A DNA stretch of 64,000 nt from Acuticoccus sp965213555 (GTDB taxonomy: Bacteria > Pseudomonadota > Alphaproteobacteria > Rhizobiales > Amorphaceae). Of the stretch, positions 44,313-52,403 are shown piece by piece; within the stretch, counting starts at the first letter, position 1, and every line of letters starts with the position of its first letter. The position numbers and the translations under genes were made by a program. The notes under the pieces were generated by a model that saw only the letters and a program-made list of their open reading frames with translations, had not been told where the DNA came from and searched no databases. The DNA is taken from positions 620,001-684,000 of the forward strand of contig NZ_OZ243890.1 of assembly GCF_965213555.1 (NCBI RefSeq), given 5' to 3'.

Positions 44313-44602
44313 GGGGAGTCCTCCCCCTCAGCGTGCATCGCGCCGGCCGCCCCCAGGCGACGCACGCGCTCCATGATCCCCACGAGGCGCTGGGCGACCT
44401 CTTGGTTGGCGGCGCGCAGCTGCTCCGCGCGGGCCTCCGACGCGTCGAGCCGGGCGGCGAGAGCCGCGCGGTCACGCTCGAGCCGCGCACAATCGTCACG
44501 CAGCGAGGTGGCGAAGTCGCTGGCGTCGAGCTTCAGCGCCGCAGCGGCCTCCAGGCGCACGAGCGCTGCCTCGAGCCGCGCGAGCGCTTGCGTCGTCTTC
44601 AC
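44309..44602 (-). CDS. DUF4164 family coiled-coil protein
   Basis: A 97-residue, almost wholly helical protein (LARLEAALVRLEAAAALK, ARLERDRAALAARLDASEARAEQLRAANQEVAQRL). DUF4164 genes precede zapA throughout Rhizobiales; the coiled coil suggests a partner of the division machinery, but no function is established. Its TGA overlaps the zapA CTG. Confidence 0.85.
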   Translation of the reverse strand: MKTTQALARLEAALVRLEAAAALKLDASDFATSLRDDCARLERDRAALAARLDASEARAEQLRAANQEVAQRLVGIMERVRRLGAAGAMHAEGEDSP

Positions 44603-44742
44603 CCCCGCGATGGGTCCCTCCCGTCGTCCCGGGGCCGCTTGGTCCGATGGCGGTCCCCACCGAGGCGTCGTCTTGCACGCCGCGCCGGTCGGGCGCTATG
44701 TGACGCGCCCCTCGGACAAGTCCAAGGCCCAAAGGCGGATCG

Positions 44743-46722
44743 ATGGTGGATGTCGACAAGCTGACCCCGATGGCAAACGCGCTGCGCATGCTCGCGGTCG
44801 ATGCGGTGGAGCGCGCCAAGTCGGGCCATCCGGGGATGCCGATGGGCGCGGCTGACCTCGTCGCCACGCTCTTCGTCCATCACATCCGCGTCGACCCGGC
44901 CGACCCGGAGTGGCCGAACCGCGACCGCTTCGTGCTGTCCGCAGGCCACGGCTCGATGCTCCTTTACGCGCTCTACCATCTGCTCGGCTACGAGGACTTC
45001 CCGATCGGCGAGCTGCAGCGCTTTCGCCAGCTCGGCTCGCGCACGCCCGGCCATCCCGAGTATGGCCACGCGCGAGGCATCGAGACCACCACCGGGCCGC
45101 TCGGTCAGGGGCTGGCGACCGCGGTGGGCATGGCGCTCGGCGAGCGCATGCTGAATGCTGAGTTCGGCGACATCGTCGACCATCGGACCTTCGTCCTTGC
45201 CTCGGACGGCGACCTCATGGAGGGGTTGTCCCACGAGGCGATCTCGATCGCGGGCCACCTCAGCCTCAACAAGCTGACCGTGATCTACGACGACAACGAG
45301 ATCTCCATCGACGGGGCTACATCGCTCGCCGAGACCGGGGACGTGGTGCGCCGCTTCGAGGCTGCGGGATGGCGCGCCGAGCGCATCGACGGCCACGATG
45401 CGAGCGCCATCGATGGAGCCCTGTCGGCGGCTGCTGCTTCGGACAAGCCATCGCTCATTGCAGCGCGCACGATCATCGGCCACGGCGCGCCGAACAAGGC
45501 CGGGACCGCGGGCATCCATGGCGCTCCGTTGGGCACTGCAGAGGCCGCGGCGACCCGGGCGGCGCTCCAATGGACTGCCGGGCCCTTCGAGGTGCCGGAG
45601 GCGATCCGCGACGCCTGGCGCATCACCGGGCTGCGGTCGGCCCAGGCCAACCGAGAGTGGCGGCGACGCTACGAGGCCATGGACGCCGAGCGCCGAGCCG
45701 AGTTCGACCGCAGGCGGCGCGGCGACCTGCCGTCGGAGTTCGCCCCTGCGATGGCGCAGCTGCGCGAGCAGCTCCTCACCGAGCGCCCGACGATGGCGAC
45801 GCGCAAGGCCTCCGAGAGGGTGCTGAACACGGTCAACGCGGTGCTGCCGGAGACCGTCGGCGGCTCGGCCGACCTTACGGGCTCCAACAACACCAAGACG
45901 GACCACCTGTCGCCGATCTCGCGCGGCAAGTTCGCCGGGCGCTACGTGCACTGGGGCGTGCGCGAGCACGGCATGGCGGCGGCGATGAACGGCCTCGCGC
46001 TCGCCGGCGGGCTCATCCCCTACGCCGGCACGTTCCTGTGCTTCTCGGACTACGCGCGGCCCGCGATCCGCCTCGCGGCGCTGATGGGGCTGCGCGTCAT
46101 CCACGTTATGACGCACGACTCCATCGGCCTCGGCGAGGACGGACCGACGCACCAGCCGGTCGAGCACCTCGCCAGCCTGCGCGCGATGCCAGGGCTCGTG
46201 GTGCTGCGTCCGGGCGATGCGCTGGAGACGGCGGAGGCCTGGGAGGTCGCGCTGGAGCGGCGCGGCCCCACGGTGCTCGCGCTGACGCGGCAGAACCTGC
46301 CGGTGCACGCGACCGGCCTGGCGACGCAGAACCGCACCCGCCGCGGCGCCTACAAGGTGACGAGCGTGCCACGGGCGGACGCTTGCCTGTTCGCCTCGGG
46401 CTCGGAGGTCGAGACGGCGGTGAAGGCCGCGCAGTCCCTGGCGGGCGCGGGCATCGCCGCCGACGTCGTGAGCGTGCCCTCGTTCGAGCTGTTCTTCGAG
46501 CAGGACGAGGACTACCGCGAGGCGGTCATCGGCGAGGCGCCGGTGAAGGTCGCCATCGAGGCGGCGGTTCGCCAAGGATGGGACGCCTTCATCGGCACCT
46601 CCGGCCTGTTCGTCGGCATGGAGGGGTTCGGCGCCTCTGCTCCCTACGAGGAGCTCTACGAGCACTTCGGGATCACGCCCCAACGCGTCGTAGCGGCCGT
46701 GCGCGAGCGCCTCGGCCGCTGA
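44743..46722 (+). CDS. tkt: Transketolase
   Basis: A 659-residue thiamine-diphosphate enzyme that moves two-carbon units in the pentose phosphate pathway (and Calvin cycle if present). SGHPGMPMGAA, the ThDP motif GDGDLMEG-like SDGDLMEG with YDDNEISIDG, and EDGPTHQPVEHLASLR are all in place. It faces right, opposite DUF4164/zapA; gap-pgk-fba run left, 3 kb away. Confidence 0.96.
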   Translation: MVDVDKLTPMANALRMLAVDAVERAKSGHPGMPMGAADLVATLFVHHIRVDPADPEWPNRDRFVLSAGHGSMLLYALYHLLGYEDFPIGELQRFRQLGSRTPGHPEYGHARGIETTTGPLGQGLATAVGMALGERMLNAEFGDIVDHRTFVLASDGDLMEGLSHEAISIAGHLSLNKLTVIYDDNEISIDGATSLAETGDVVRRFEAAGWRAERIDGHDASAIDGALSAAAASDKPSLIAARTIIGHGAPNKAGTAGIHGAPLGTAEAAATRAALQWTAGPFEVPEAIRDAWRITGLRSAQANREWRRRYEAMDAERRAEFDRRRRGDLPSEFAPAMAQLREQLLTERPTMATRKASERVLNTVNAVLPETVGGSADLTGSNNTKTDHLSPISRGKFAGRYVHWGVREHGMAAAMNGLALAGGLIPYAGTFLCFSDYARPAIRLAALMGLRVIHVMTHDSIGLGEDGPTHQPVEHLASLRAMPGLVVLRPGDALETAEAWEVALERRGPTVLALTRQNLPVHATGLATQNRTRRGAYKVTSVPRADACLFASGSEVETAVKAAQSLAGAGIAADVVSVPSFELFFEQDEDYREAVIGEAPVKVAIEAAVRQGWDAFIGTSGLFVGMEGFGASAPYEELYEHFGITPQRVVAAVRERLGR

Positions 46723-46860
46723 GCCGTCGCATGGGTGGACGGACGCGCTCGGCACAGGGGATGGCCCGGCCGTGCACGCCCGTCCGTCTCGTCGCCGGCG
46801 TCCCCGCCGGCCCCTCGGACCGTGAAAGGCGCGATGCGCCAGCCCTGGCCGAGCCTCGCC

Positions 46861-47979
46861 TCAGGTAAAGAGGAAGTCGTCCGCGCCGAGGTCGCTCGCA
46901 ACGGTGTCCTGAACGATCACGGTCGTGCCGAACCCCTTGATCTGGGCATCCTCGCCCTTCTGACGAATCTTGAGGTCGGAGATGTCACCGTTCCCTTGCA
47001 CGTCGAACTCGATGACGTCCCGACCGGAGGCAAAGTCGGTGATCTTGTCCTTGCCGCCGGAGTTGTGGAAGACGAACGTGTCTTTGCCCGCGCCGCCCGT
47101 CAGGACGTCCTTGCCAAAGCCACCGGACAACACGTCGTCGCCGCGCCCGCCGACGAGCTTGTCGTTGCCGCGCTCGCCGTTGAGCGTGTCGTCGCCGTGC
47201 CCGCCGATCAGCGTGTCGTCGCCGCGGCCGCCGATCAGCACGTCGTCGCCCCGCCCGCCGCTCATCTTGTCAGCGCCGTCGGGGATGAGGACGAGGCTCA
47301 CGTCGTCGACGACGACGCCCTGGTGGTCGCTCGCCCCGTCGGTCAAGCCCTTCAGGCGCAGCGTGTTGGTGCCGTCGCCGCTGCCGCCGGTCACCTCGAA
47401 CTCGAACTGCTCGTAGGCGTCGATGGCCTCGGGACGCACGGTCGCGATGAGGTCGCCGTTCCAGAAGACGTTCAGCGTCTCGTCGGGGGCCGCGCTCGGC
47501 GCCTGCCAATGTCCGGCGGCGAAGCTGAGAAGGTAGGTCTCACCCGACAGCACGCCGTCGACGGCCTGTGAGATGCTGACGAACTGCGCGCCCTCGGCGC
47601 CCATGTCGAGCCAGTAGTCGCTGTCGTCCGCGGGCATGCCGAGGGTGCCGGAACGCACCAACTCTGCATCACCACGAGCACCGTTGCCCCAGCCCGGGAT
47701 CTTCCCCTCGAAGCCGAACTCGGTGGGCTTCATGCCCTTGGTGAGTTCGAACGAGCCGTTTGTGATCAGGTTGGGCTCGGCAACTCCTGCTGCAGCGTCA
47801 CCGTACAGCACGTCGTTGCCGGAGCCGCCGGAGATCGCATCGTCACCCGCCCCGCCAGCGATCGTGTCGTTGCCTTTACGACCGGTGATCGTGTCGTTGC
47901 CGGACGGACCGGAGAGGAAGTCGTCGCCCTTGGTCCCAACTATCTTTCGGCCACCAGACGTCCAATGAACCGTACGCAT
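46861..47979 (-). CDS. RTX-type secreted calcium-binding protein, paralog 1
   Basis: 372 residues, no signal peptide. Glycine-rich RTX nonapeptides (GGxGxDxLx) lie at residues ~14-60 and ~235-300; between them (~70-230) is a beta-sandwich of the DUF642/galactose-binding look (NLITNGSFE, GKIPGW, DDVSLV). The C-terminal ~75 residues (DTFVFHNSGGKDKITDF, ADDFLFT) match the type I secretion end of serralysin-like proteins. Likely exported by a type I system and folded by Ca2+ outside. About 75% identical to the paralog at 48435 in the central domain. Confidence 0.85.
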   Translation of the reverse strand: MRTVHWTSGGRKIVGTKGDDFLSGPSGNDTITGRKGNDTIAGGAGDDAISGGSGNDVLYGDAAAGVAEPNLITNGSFELTKGMKPTEFGFEGKIPGWGNGARGDAELVRSGTLGMPADDSDYWLDMGAEGAQFVSISQAVDGVLSGETYLLSFAAGHWQAPSAAPDETLNVFWNGDLIATVRPEAIDAYEQFEFEVTGGSGDGTNTLRLKGLTDGASDHQGVVVDDVSLVLIPDGADKMSGGRGDDVLIGGRGDDTLIGGHGDDTLNGERGNDKLVGGRGDDVLSGGFGKDVLTGGAGKDTFVFHNSGGKDKITDFASGRDVIEFDVQGNGDISDLKIRQKGEDAQIKGFGTTVIVQDTVASDLGADDFLFT

Positions 47980-48006
47980 CCTACCACCTTTTGCAGAGTT
48001 GCGCAG

Positions 48007-48035
48007 GTTGTACCATCACCTTCCAAATATGGCAA
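48007..48035 (-). promoter_or_regulatory. Promoter of RTX paralog 1
   Basis: TTGCCA (48035-48030) and TACAAC (48012-48007) with a 17-base spacer, 28 bases before the ATG. The block from here to about 48090 is AT-rich and closely matches the region upstream of paralog 2 (shared CACCTTTTTGTTGCCATA). Confidence 0.5.
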
Positions 48036-48207
48036 CAAAAAGGTGTTTACAAAAACAAGTATGGCATTCTTTGGTTGTTGGATATTATCGTGAGTAACAA
48101 GAGGTTGGTACCCCTCGATGTTTCCCGTCGAATTGCTGCTCGGTCGTCTGGAAGTTCGATGCGGCGAGGCTGAAGTCCGGCGGACAAGGTCGTATACGAT
48201 TAGTATA

Positions 48208-48276
48208 AATCCAAAGCCGCAGCTTACCGAAGCGCGCCTCACGAGCGGCGACCGGCAAGCGTTTGCAGAAAGGCAA
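48208..48276 (-). pseudogene. Fossil of the leuD 3' end
   Basis: The minus strand reads LPFCKRLPVAAREARFGKLRLW, matching the LeuD C-terminus LTLHKREAIAAHEARFGELRPW at about two thirds of positions; the stop is lost. The distance from this fossil to RTX paralog 1 (about 230 bases) equals that from intact leuD to paralog 2 (224 bases), so both were copied together. Confidence 0.75.
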
Positions 48277-48434
48277 GCTCGCGCCGAACCCTTCCACACC
48301 ATCGGACAGGTGAACGGACGCGCACGGCCCAGGGGATCGCCCGGCCGTGCACGCCCGCCCGCTCGTCGCTGGCGACCGCCAGCCTGTTGGGCCGAAGGCA
48401 GGCGCGTTGCGCCTGCCCTTGCCGAACCGTCGCC

Positions 48435-49451
48435 TCAGACGAAGAAGAAGTCGTCCGCGGCAAGGTCAGCTGCCACGGTGTTCTGCACGATGATGGTCGT
48501 GCCGAAACCCTTGATCTGGGCGTCATCGCCCCTCTGGCGGATGGTGAGGGCGGAGATGTCAGCGCACCACAGCAGGTCGAACTCGATGACGTCCTGGCCC
48601 GAGACGAAGTCGGTGATCGTGTCACAGCCGCCGAAGTAGCCGAAGGCGAACGTGTCGTTGCCGGTCCCACCCGTCAGCACGTCGTCGCCGAAGCCACCGG
48701 ACAGGATGTCGTCGCCGCGCCCGCCGATGAGCTGGTCGTTGCCGAAGCCGCCCACCAGGATGTCATCGCCGCCGCCGTCAGGAAGGTGGACGAGGCTGAC
48801 GTCGTCGATGACCACGCCCTGATGGTCGCTCGACCCGTCGGTCACGCCCTGGAACCTCAGCGTGTTGGTGCCGTCGCCGCTGCCGCCGGTCACCTCGAAC
48901 TCGAACTGCTCGTAGGCGTCGATGGTCTCGGGACGCACGGTCGCGATGAGGTCGCCGTTCCAGTAGACGTTCAGCGTCTCGTCGGGGGCCGCGCTCGGCG
49001 CCTGCCACTGACCGGCGGCGAAGCTCAGCAGGTAGGTCTCACCCGAAAGGACGCCGGCGACGGCCTGCGAGATGTCGACGATCTGGGCGCCTTCGGCCCC
49101 CGTGTCGAGCCAGTACCCTCCGTCGTCTGCGGGCATGCCGACGATCCCGGCGCGCACCACTTCCGCATCGCCACGGGCGCTGTTGATCCAGCCCGGGATC
49201 TTGCCCTCGAAACCGAAGTCAGCAGACTTCATGCCGGTGGTGAGCTCGAACGAGCCGTTGGTGACGAGGTTGGGGCCAGTCGCTTCGACTGCACCGTCAC
49301 CGTACAGGATGTCGTTGCCGAAGCCGCCGAAGATACGATCATCTCCACCACCCCCGGTGATCGTATCGTTGCCGAACAGACCGAAAAGGGAATCGTTGGA
49401 ATTGGTACCGATGATGTTCCTGTTACCAAACGCCCAGAAAAGCGTACGCAT
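48435..49451 (-). CDS. RTX-type secreted calcium-binding protein, paralog 2
   Basis: 338 residues, same plan as paralog 1: N-terminal RTX repeats (LFGLFGNDTITGGGGDD), a central NGSFE...DDVSL beta-sandwich, C-terminal RTX repeats (fewer than in paralog 1) and a type I secretion end (DTFAFGYFGGCDTITDF, ADDFFFV). Two unusual cysteines occur (GGCDT, LWCAD), absent from paralog 1. No type I exporter genes are in the window. First codons ATGCGTACG are identical in both copies. Confidence 0.85.
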   Translation of the reverse strand: MRTLFWAFGNRNIIGTNSNDSLFGLFGNDTITGGGGDDRIFGGFGNDILYGDGAVEATGPNLVTNGSFELTTGMKSADFGFEGKIPGWINSARGDAEVVRAGIVGMPADDGGYWLDTGAEGAQIVDISQAVAGVLSGETYLLSFAAGQWQAPSAAPDETLNVYWNGDLIATVRPETIDAYEQFEFEVTGGSGDGTNTLRFQGVTDGSSDHQGVVIDDVSLVHLPDGGGDDILVGGFGNDQLIGGRGDDILSGGFGDDVLTGGTGNDTFAFGYFGGCDTITDFVSGQDVIEFDLLWCADISALTIRQRGDDAQIKGFGTTIIVQNTVAADLAADDFFFV

Positions 49452-49478
49452 CGTGCCACCCGTTAGAGAGATGGGTGG

Positions 49479-49507
49479 TGTTTACCATCTATGACCGATT
49501 ATGGCAA
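49479..49507 (-). promoter_or_regulatory. Promoter of RTX paralog 2
   Basis: TTGCCA (49507-49502) and TAAACA (49484-49479), 17 bases apart, 28 bases from the ATG, in the same position as in paralog 1. Conservation with paralog 1 continues upstream to about 49562. Confidence 0.5.
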
Positions 49508-49675
49508 CAAAAAGGTGATTTTACGAACCGATATGGGACATTCCGGTTGTCGGAAATAACCGAATGAAGCACAGGTTGGCAGCCGCGGGCGCCTTGCCGT
49601 CGTCGCCGTTGGTTCGGCCATCCCAAGATCGGCGGTCAGATGTTGAGGAGGCCCGTGCAGGTTACGGATCGAACG

Positions 49676-50281
49676 TCAGACCCAAGGACGCAGTTCACCG
49701 AACCGCGCCTCGTGGGCGGCGATCGCCTCGCGCTTGTGCAAGGTCAGCGCGATCTCATCGAGGCCCCCCACCAGCATCGCCTTGAGGCCGGGGTCGATCG
49801 AAAACGGGATGGGATCGCCGTCCGCGCCGCTCACCGTCTGCGCGGGGAGGTCGACGGTAAGCGTCGCGTTGGCGCCGCGCGAGGCGTGCGCCATCAGCCG
49901 CTCCAGCTCCTGCGGGGTCACGACCACCGGCAGCAGGCCGTTCTTGAAGCAGTTCTGGTAGAAGATGTCGGCGAACGAGGTCGAGATCACGCAGCGGATC
50001 CCGCGGTCGAGGAGCGCCCATGGGGCGTGCTCGCGCGAGGAGCCGCAGCCGAAGTTGTCCCCTGCAATCAGGATCTCGGCCGCCGCGTACTGCGGCTGGT
50101 TGAGCGGGAAGTCGGGGTCGGGTGCGCCATCGGCGGTGCGTGAGATCTCCGCAAACAAGCCCCTTCCGAGGCCGGTACGCCCGATCGTCTTCAGGTAGTC
50201 CTTGGGGATGATCATGTCGGTGTCGACGTTGATCATGGGCAGCGGCGCCGCGACGGCGGTCAGCGTGACGAAGGGTTGCAT
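49676..50281 (-). CDS. leuD: 3-isopropylmalate dehydratase small subunit
   Basis: A 201-residue subunit that with LeuC isomerises 2- to 3-isopropylmalate in leucine synthesis. NVDTDMIIPKDYLK, GDNFGCGSSREHAPWAL (the substrate-binding loop) and SFADIFYQNCFKNGLLPV are diagnostic. leuC is not in the window, as usual for Rhizobiales where leuC and leuD are apart. Confidence 0.96.
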   Translation of the reverse strand: MQPFVTLTAVAAPLPMINVDTDMIIPKDYLKTIGRTGLGRGLFAEISRTADGAPDPDFPLNQPQYAAAEILIAGDNFGCGSSREHAPWALLDRGIRCVISTSFADIFYQNCFKNGLLPVVVTPQELERLMAHASRGANATLTVDLPAQTVSGADGDPIPFSIDPGLKAMLVGGLDEIALTLHKREAIAAHEARFGELRPWV

Positions 50282-50302
50282 CGCCCGTCTCCTCTCCTCG
50301 AC

Positions 50303-50842
50303 CTACTGCGCGGCCGCCGAAGGAGCGCCACCCAGCTCGACGGCGAGCGCGTCCATGTCGTCCCGCAGCTCGTCGCGCAGTGCGTTCGCACGCTCCAGCG
50401 AGCCGATCGCGACGTCCAGCCGCTCGGCGGTGTCGTTGAGGCTCTGGGAGAAGCGCTGCGCGACGCGGGGATCTGCGTCACCCCCGTCCCCGTTCTCCTC
50501 GACGATGGGAGCCAAGCTCGACAGCGCGGTCCGCAGCGTGGCGACGACCCGGGAGAGGTCGGTGACGACCTCGCTGTTGAGCAGCGACAGCTCCGCCGCG
50601 CCGCGCACGACCTCGGGCGAGGCGCCGCCGGCGCGCCGCTCCGTCCGGTCGAGGGCACCGAGGAGGAGTGGCGAGACCGTCAGCAGCCCGCCGAAGAACA
50701 CCGCGACGAGGACGCCCGACGTCATCCCGCGGACCACGCCGACGAGGAGCGCCCCCACGAGGACGAGGACCCCCCCGCCTAGTGGGACGACCCACTCGAG
50801 GTCCTCGACCGTCAGGGTCTCGTAGAGCTGTTCGAACGACAT
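50303..50842 (-). CDS. Hypothetical membrane protein with helical tail
   Basis: 179 residues from ATG 50842 with GGAGG eight bases upstream. Two adjoining transmembrane segments (~residues 19-40 and 43-62), then a helical, Glu/Arg-rich cytoplasmic part (LSLLNSEVVTDLSRVVATLRTAL; SLNDTAERLDVAIGSLERANALRDELRDDMDAL) likely to form a coiled coil. No family recognised. It precedes leuD on the same strand (21 bases), so the two may be co-transcribed. Confidence 0.7.
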   Translation of the reverse strand: MSFEQLYETLTVEDLEWVVPLGGGVLVLVGALLVGVVRGMTSGVLVAVFFGGLLTVSPLLLGALDRTERRAGGASPEVVRGAAELSLLNSEVVTDLSRVVATLRTALSSLAPIVEENGDGGDADPRVAQRFSQSLNDTAERLDVAIGSLERANALRDELRDDMDALAVELGGAPSAAAQ

Positions 50843-50931
50843 CAAGGCGACCTCCCCGGCGCGCGCGCCCGGCGTGGCGCGACTTCTCCGTCATGGCCCA
50901 TAACGCGGCTAAGGGCCAGATGGTCGCCCGG

Positions 50932-51504
50932 TCAGCCGCGCGCCGCGGAGTAGTACTCGGTGTTCGGGCGCATCTTGGTCGCCGTGGCGACGCGGTTCGT
51001 CATGTTGAAGAAGGCCGCCACTGCGGTGATGTCCCATACGTCACGGTCGGTGAAGCCGGCGTCGTGGAGCGCCCTGGTCTCGTCCGGGCCGACGAGGTGC
51101 GGGGTAAGCGTGACCGCCGAGGCGTACGCGCAGATCGCGGCGTGCCGGTCGGAGAGCTCGGCGGCGTGCCAGTTGGCGACGATGGTGTCGACGAGGATTG
51201 GATCGCCGCTCAGCTGACGCAGCGCCGCACCGTGCGCGACGATGCAGTAGTGGCAGCGGTTGGCCGCCGACACGACGACGGCGATGAGCTCGCGCTCGAG
51301 CTTGCTCAGGCCCGACGGCCCGAGCATGAGCTCGTTGTACATCTCGGTGAAGGCGCGCAGCTTGGCCTCGTCGAACGCGTAGGCGATGAGCACGTTCGGC
51401 ACAAGGCCGAGCTTCTCCCGGCACTTCTCGAAGTAGGCTTCGGTCTCGGCCGACAGCTCGGCGCGGGGAAGGTCGAGGGATGTGACGAGTTCATCGCCGG
51501 CCAT
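50932..51504 (-). CDS. AhpD-like peroxidase-related protein
   Basis: A 190-residue all-helical protein of the carboxymuconolactone decarboxylase/AhpD superfamily: ERELIAVVVSAANRCHYCIVAHG holds the CxxC redox pair and downstream His, then ICAYASAVTLTP and FNMTNRVA. This group is named uncharacterised peroxidase-related enzyme. It lies downstream of the suf operon, facing the same way, and may protect against peroxide, but no direct link is shown. Confidence 0.85.
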   Translation of the reverse strand: MAGDELVTSLDLPRAELSAETEAYFEKCREKLGLVPNVLIAYAFDEAKLRAFTEMYNELMLGPSGLSKLERELIAVVVSAANRCHYCIVAHGAALRQLSGDPILVDTIVANWHAAELSDRHAAICAYASAVTLTPHLVGPDETRALHDAGFTDRDVWDITAVAAFFNMTNRVATATKMRPNTEYYSAARG

Positions 51505-51582
51505 GACTCAACGCCTCCACTGGGGTGCGCGACGCCCGCGCGCAGGAGTTCCAAGGCGCGCCTGATTGGGCAAGGCTCGGCG

Positions 51583-51933
51583 TCAGCTCGCCGCCTTCAG
51601 CTCCACCGATTCGCCGCAGCCGCAGGCCGAAACCTGGTTGGGGTTCTCGAACGTGAAGCCGGAGCGGAACTTGGTCACCTCGTAGCCCATCCGGCAGCCG
51701 AGCAGGAACAGCACCGCTGCCTTGTCGATGAACACGCGGGCACCGTCCTCCTCGATCACCTCGTCCTTGGGATCGGCCTCGGCGACCGCGTCCATGGTGT
51801 ACTCCATGCCCGCGCAGCCGCCCTTCTTGATGCCGATGCGCAGCCCGGCGATGGGAGGGTCCGACCGCCGCATCAGGTCGCGCACGCGCTCGGCGGCTGC
51901 CTCCGACAGCGTCATGATCGAGGGACGGCTCAT
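51583..51933 (-). CDS. sufA: SufA/IscA-type iron-sulfur carrier
   Basis: A 116-residue A-type carrier that passes Fe-S clusters from SufBCD to target proteins. The three cluster cysteines are in GGCAGM and ACGCGES. Last gene of the suf operon, 25 bases after sufT. Confidence 0.94.
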   Translation of the reverse strand: MSRPSIMTLSEAAAERVRDLMRRSDPPIAGLRIGIKKGGCAGMEYTMDAVAEADPKDEVIEEDGARVFIDKAAVLFLLGCRMGYEVTKFRSGFTFENPNQVSACGCGESVELKAAS

Positions 51934-51958
51934 CGGCTCCTCCACACCCGGGACGGCA

Positions 51959-52393
51959 CTAGTACATGTCGAGCGCGACGCGCGCCTCATCGGACATGCG
52001 CGAGGGGTCCCAGGGCGGATCGAACACCATGTTGACGTCGACCTGGCCGACCCCGACCACCGTGCCGATGGCGTTCTCCACCCATCCCGGCATCTCCCCG
52101 GCGACGGGACAGCCCGGAGCCGTCAACGTCATGTCGACGCGGATCGAGCGGTCGTCCTCGATGTCGACCTTGTAGATCAGGCCGAGCTCGTAGATGTCCA
52201 CCGGGATCTCCGGATCGTAGACCGTCTTCAGCGCAGCGATGATGTCCTGCGTGATGCGGTCGAGCTCCTCCTCCGGGATCGAGGAGACCGGCTCCGTCAC
52301 CGCGCCGGTTGCCTGCGAGGCGTTCGTCGCGGGCTCGGTTGCATCGACGACGGAGTCGTGCGGAACGGTCGCAGCGGGCTTGGCGGTGTCCAT
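51959..52393 (-). CDS. sufT: SUF-system associated DUF59 protein SufT
   Basis: A 144-residue protein: a ~45-residue Ala/Thr-rich lead, then a DUF59/MIP18 domain (DIIAALKTVYDPEIPVDIYELGLIYKV; MTLTAPGCPVAGEMPGWVENAI; VFDPPWDPSRMSDEARVALDMY). DUF59 proteins assist Fe-S cluster delivery. ATG 52393 is preceded by GAGGAGCC. Ten bases after sufS. Confidence 0.92.
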   Translation of the reverse strand: MDTAKPAATVPHDSVVDATEPATNASQATGAVTEPVSSIPEEELDRITQDIIAALKTVYDPEIPVDIYELGLIYKVDIEDDRSIRVDMTLTAPGCPVAGEMPGWVENAIGTVVGVGQVDVNMVFDPPWDPSRMSDEARVALDMY

Positions 52394-52403
52394 GGGAGGC
52401 TCC

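Larger units (their letters stand above)
46735..48276 (-). repeat. Tandem duplication, copy 1 (RTX gene, promoter, leuD tail fossil)
   Basis: This unit matches 48309-49741 in order: a 3' flank (46736-46804 matches 48310-48378), the RTX gene, the promoter block and a degraded leuD 3' end. An 8-base inverted repeat, GACGGACG/CGTCCGTC (46738-46745 and 46781-46788), lies in the 3' flank and could help terminate the RTX transcript. Confidence 0.75.
48309..49741 (-). repeat. Tandem duplication, copy 2 (RTX gene, promoter, live leuD tail)
   Basis: Counterpart of 46735-48276. Here the leuD tail is part of the intact gene, so this is probably the parental arrangement. The junction between copies is at 48277-48308. 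Confidence 0.75.

Noticed and set aside
47080..47280. CRISPR-like regular DNA repeats
   Set aside because: The repeats follow a 27-base period and encode GGxGxDxLx RTX nonapeptides; no spacers of unique sequence.
48085..48297. A 70-codon frame between the RTX paralogs as a new small gene
   Set aside because: Its first third is the degraded leuD tail and the rest crosses drifting spacer, so it is a fossil, not a gene.
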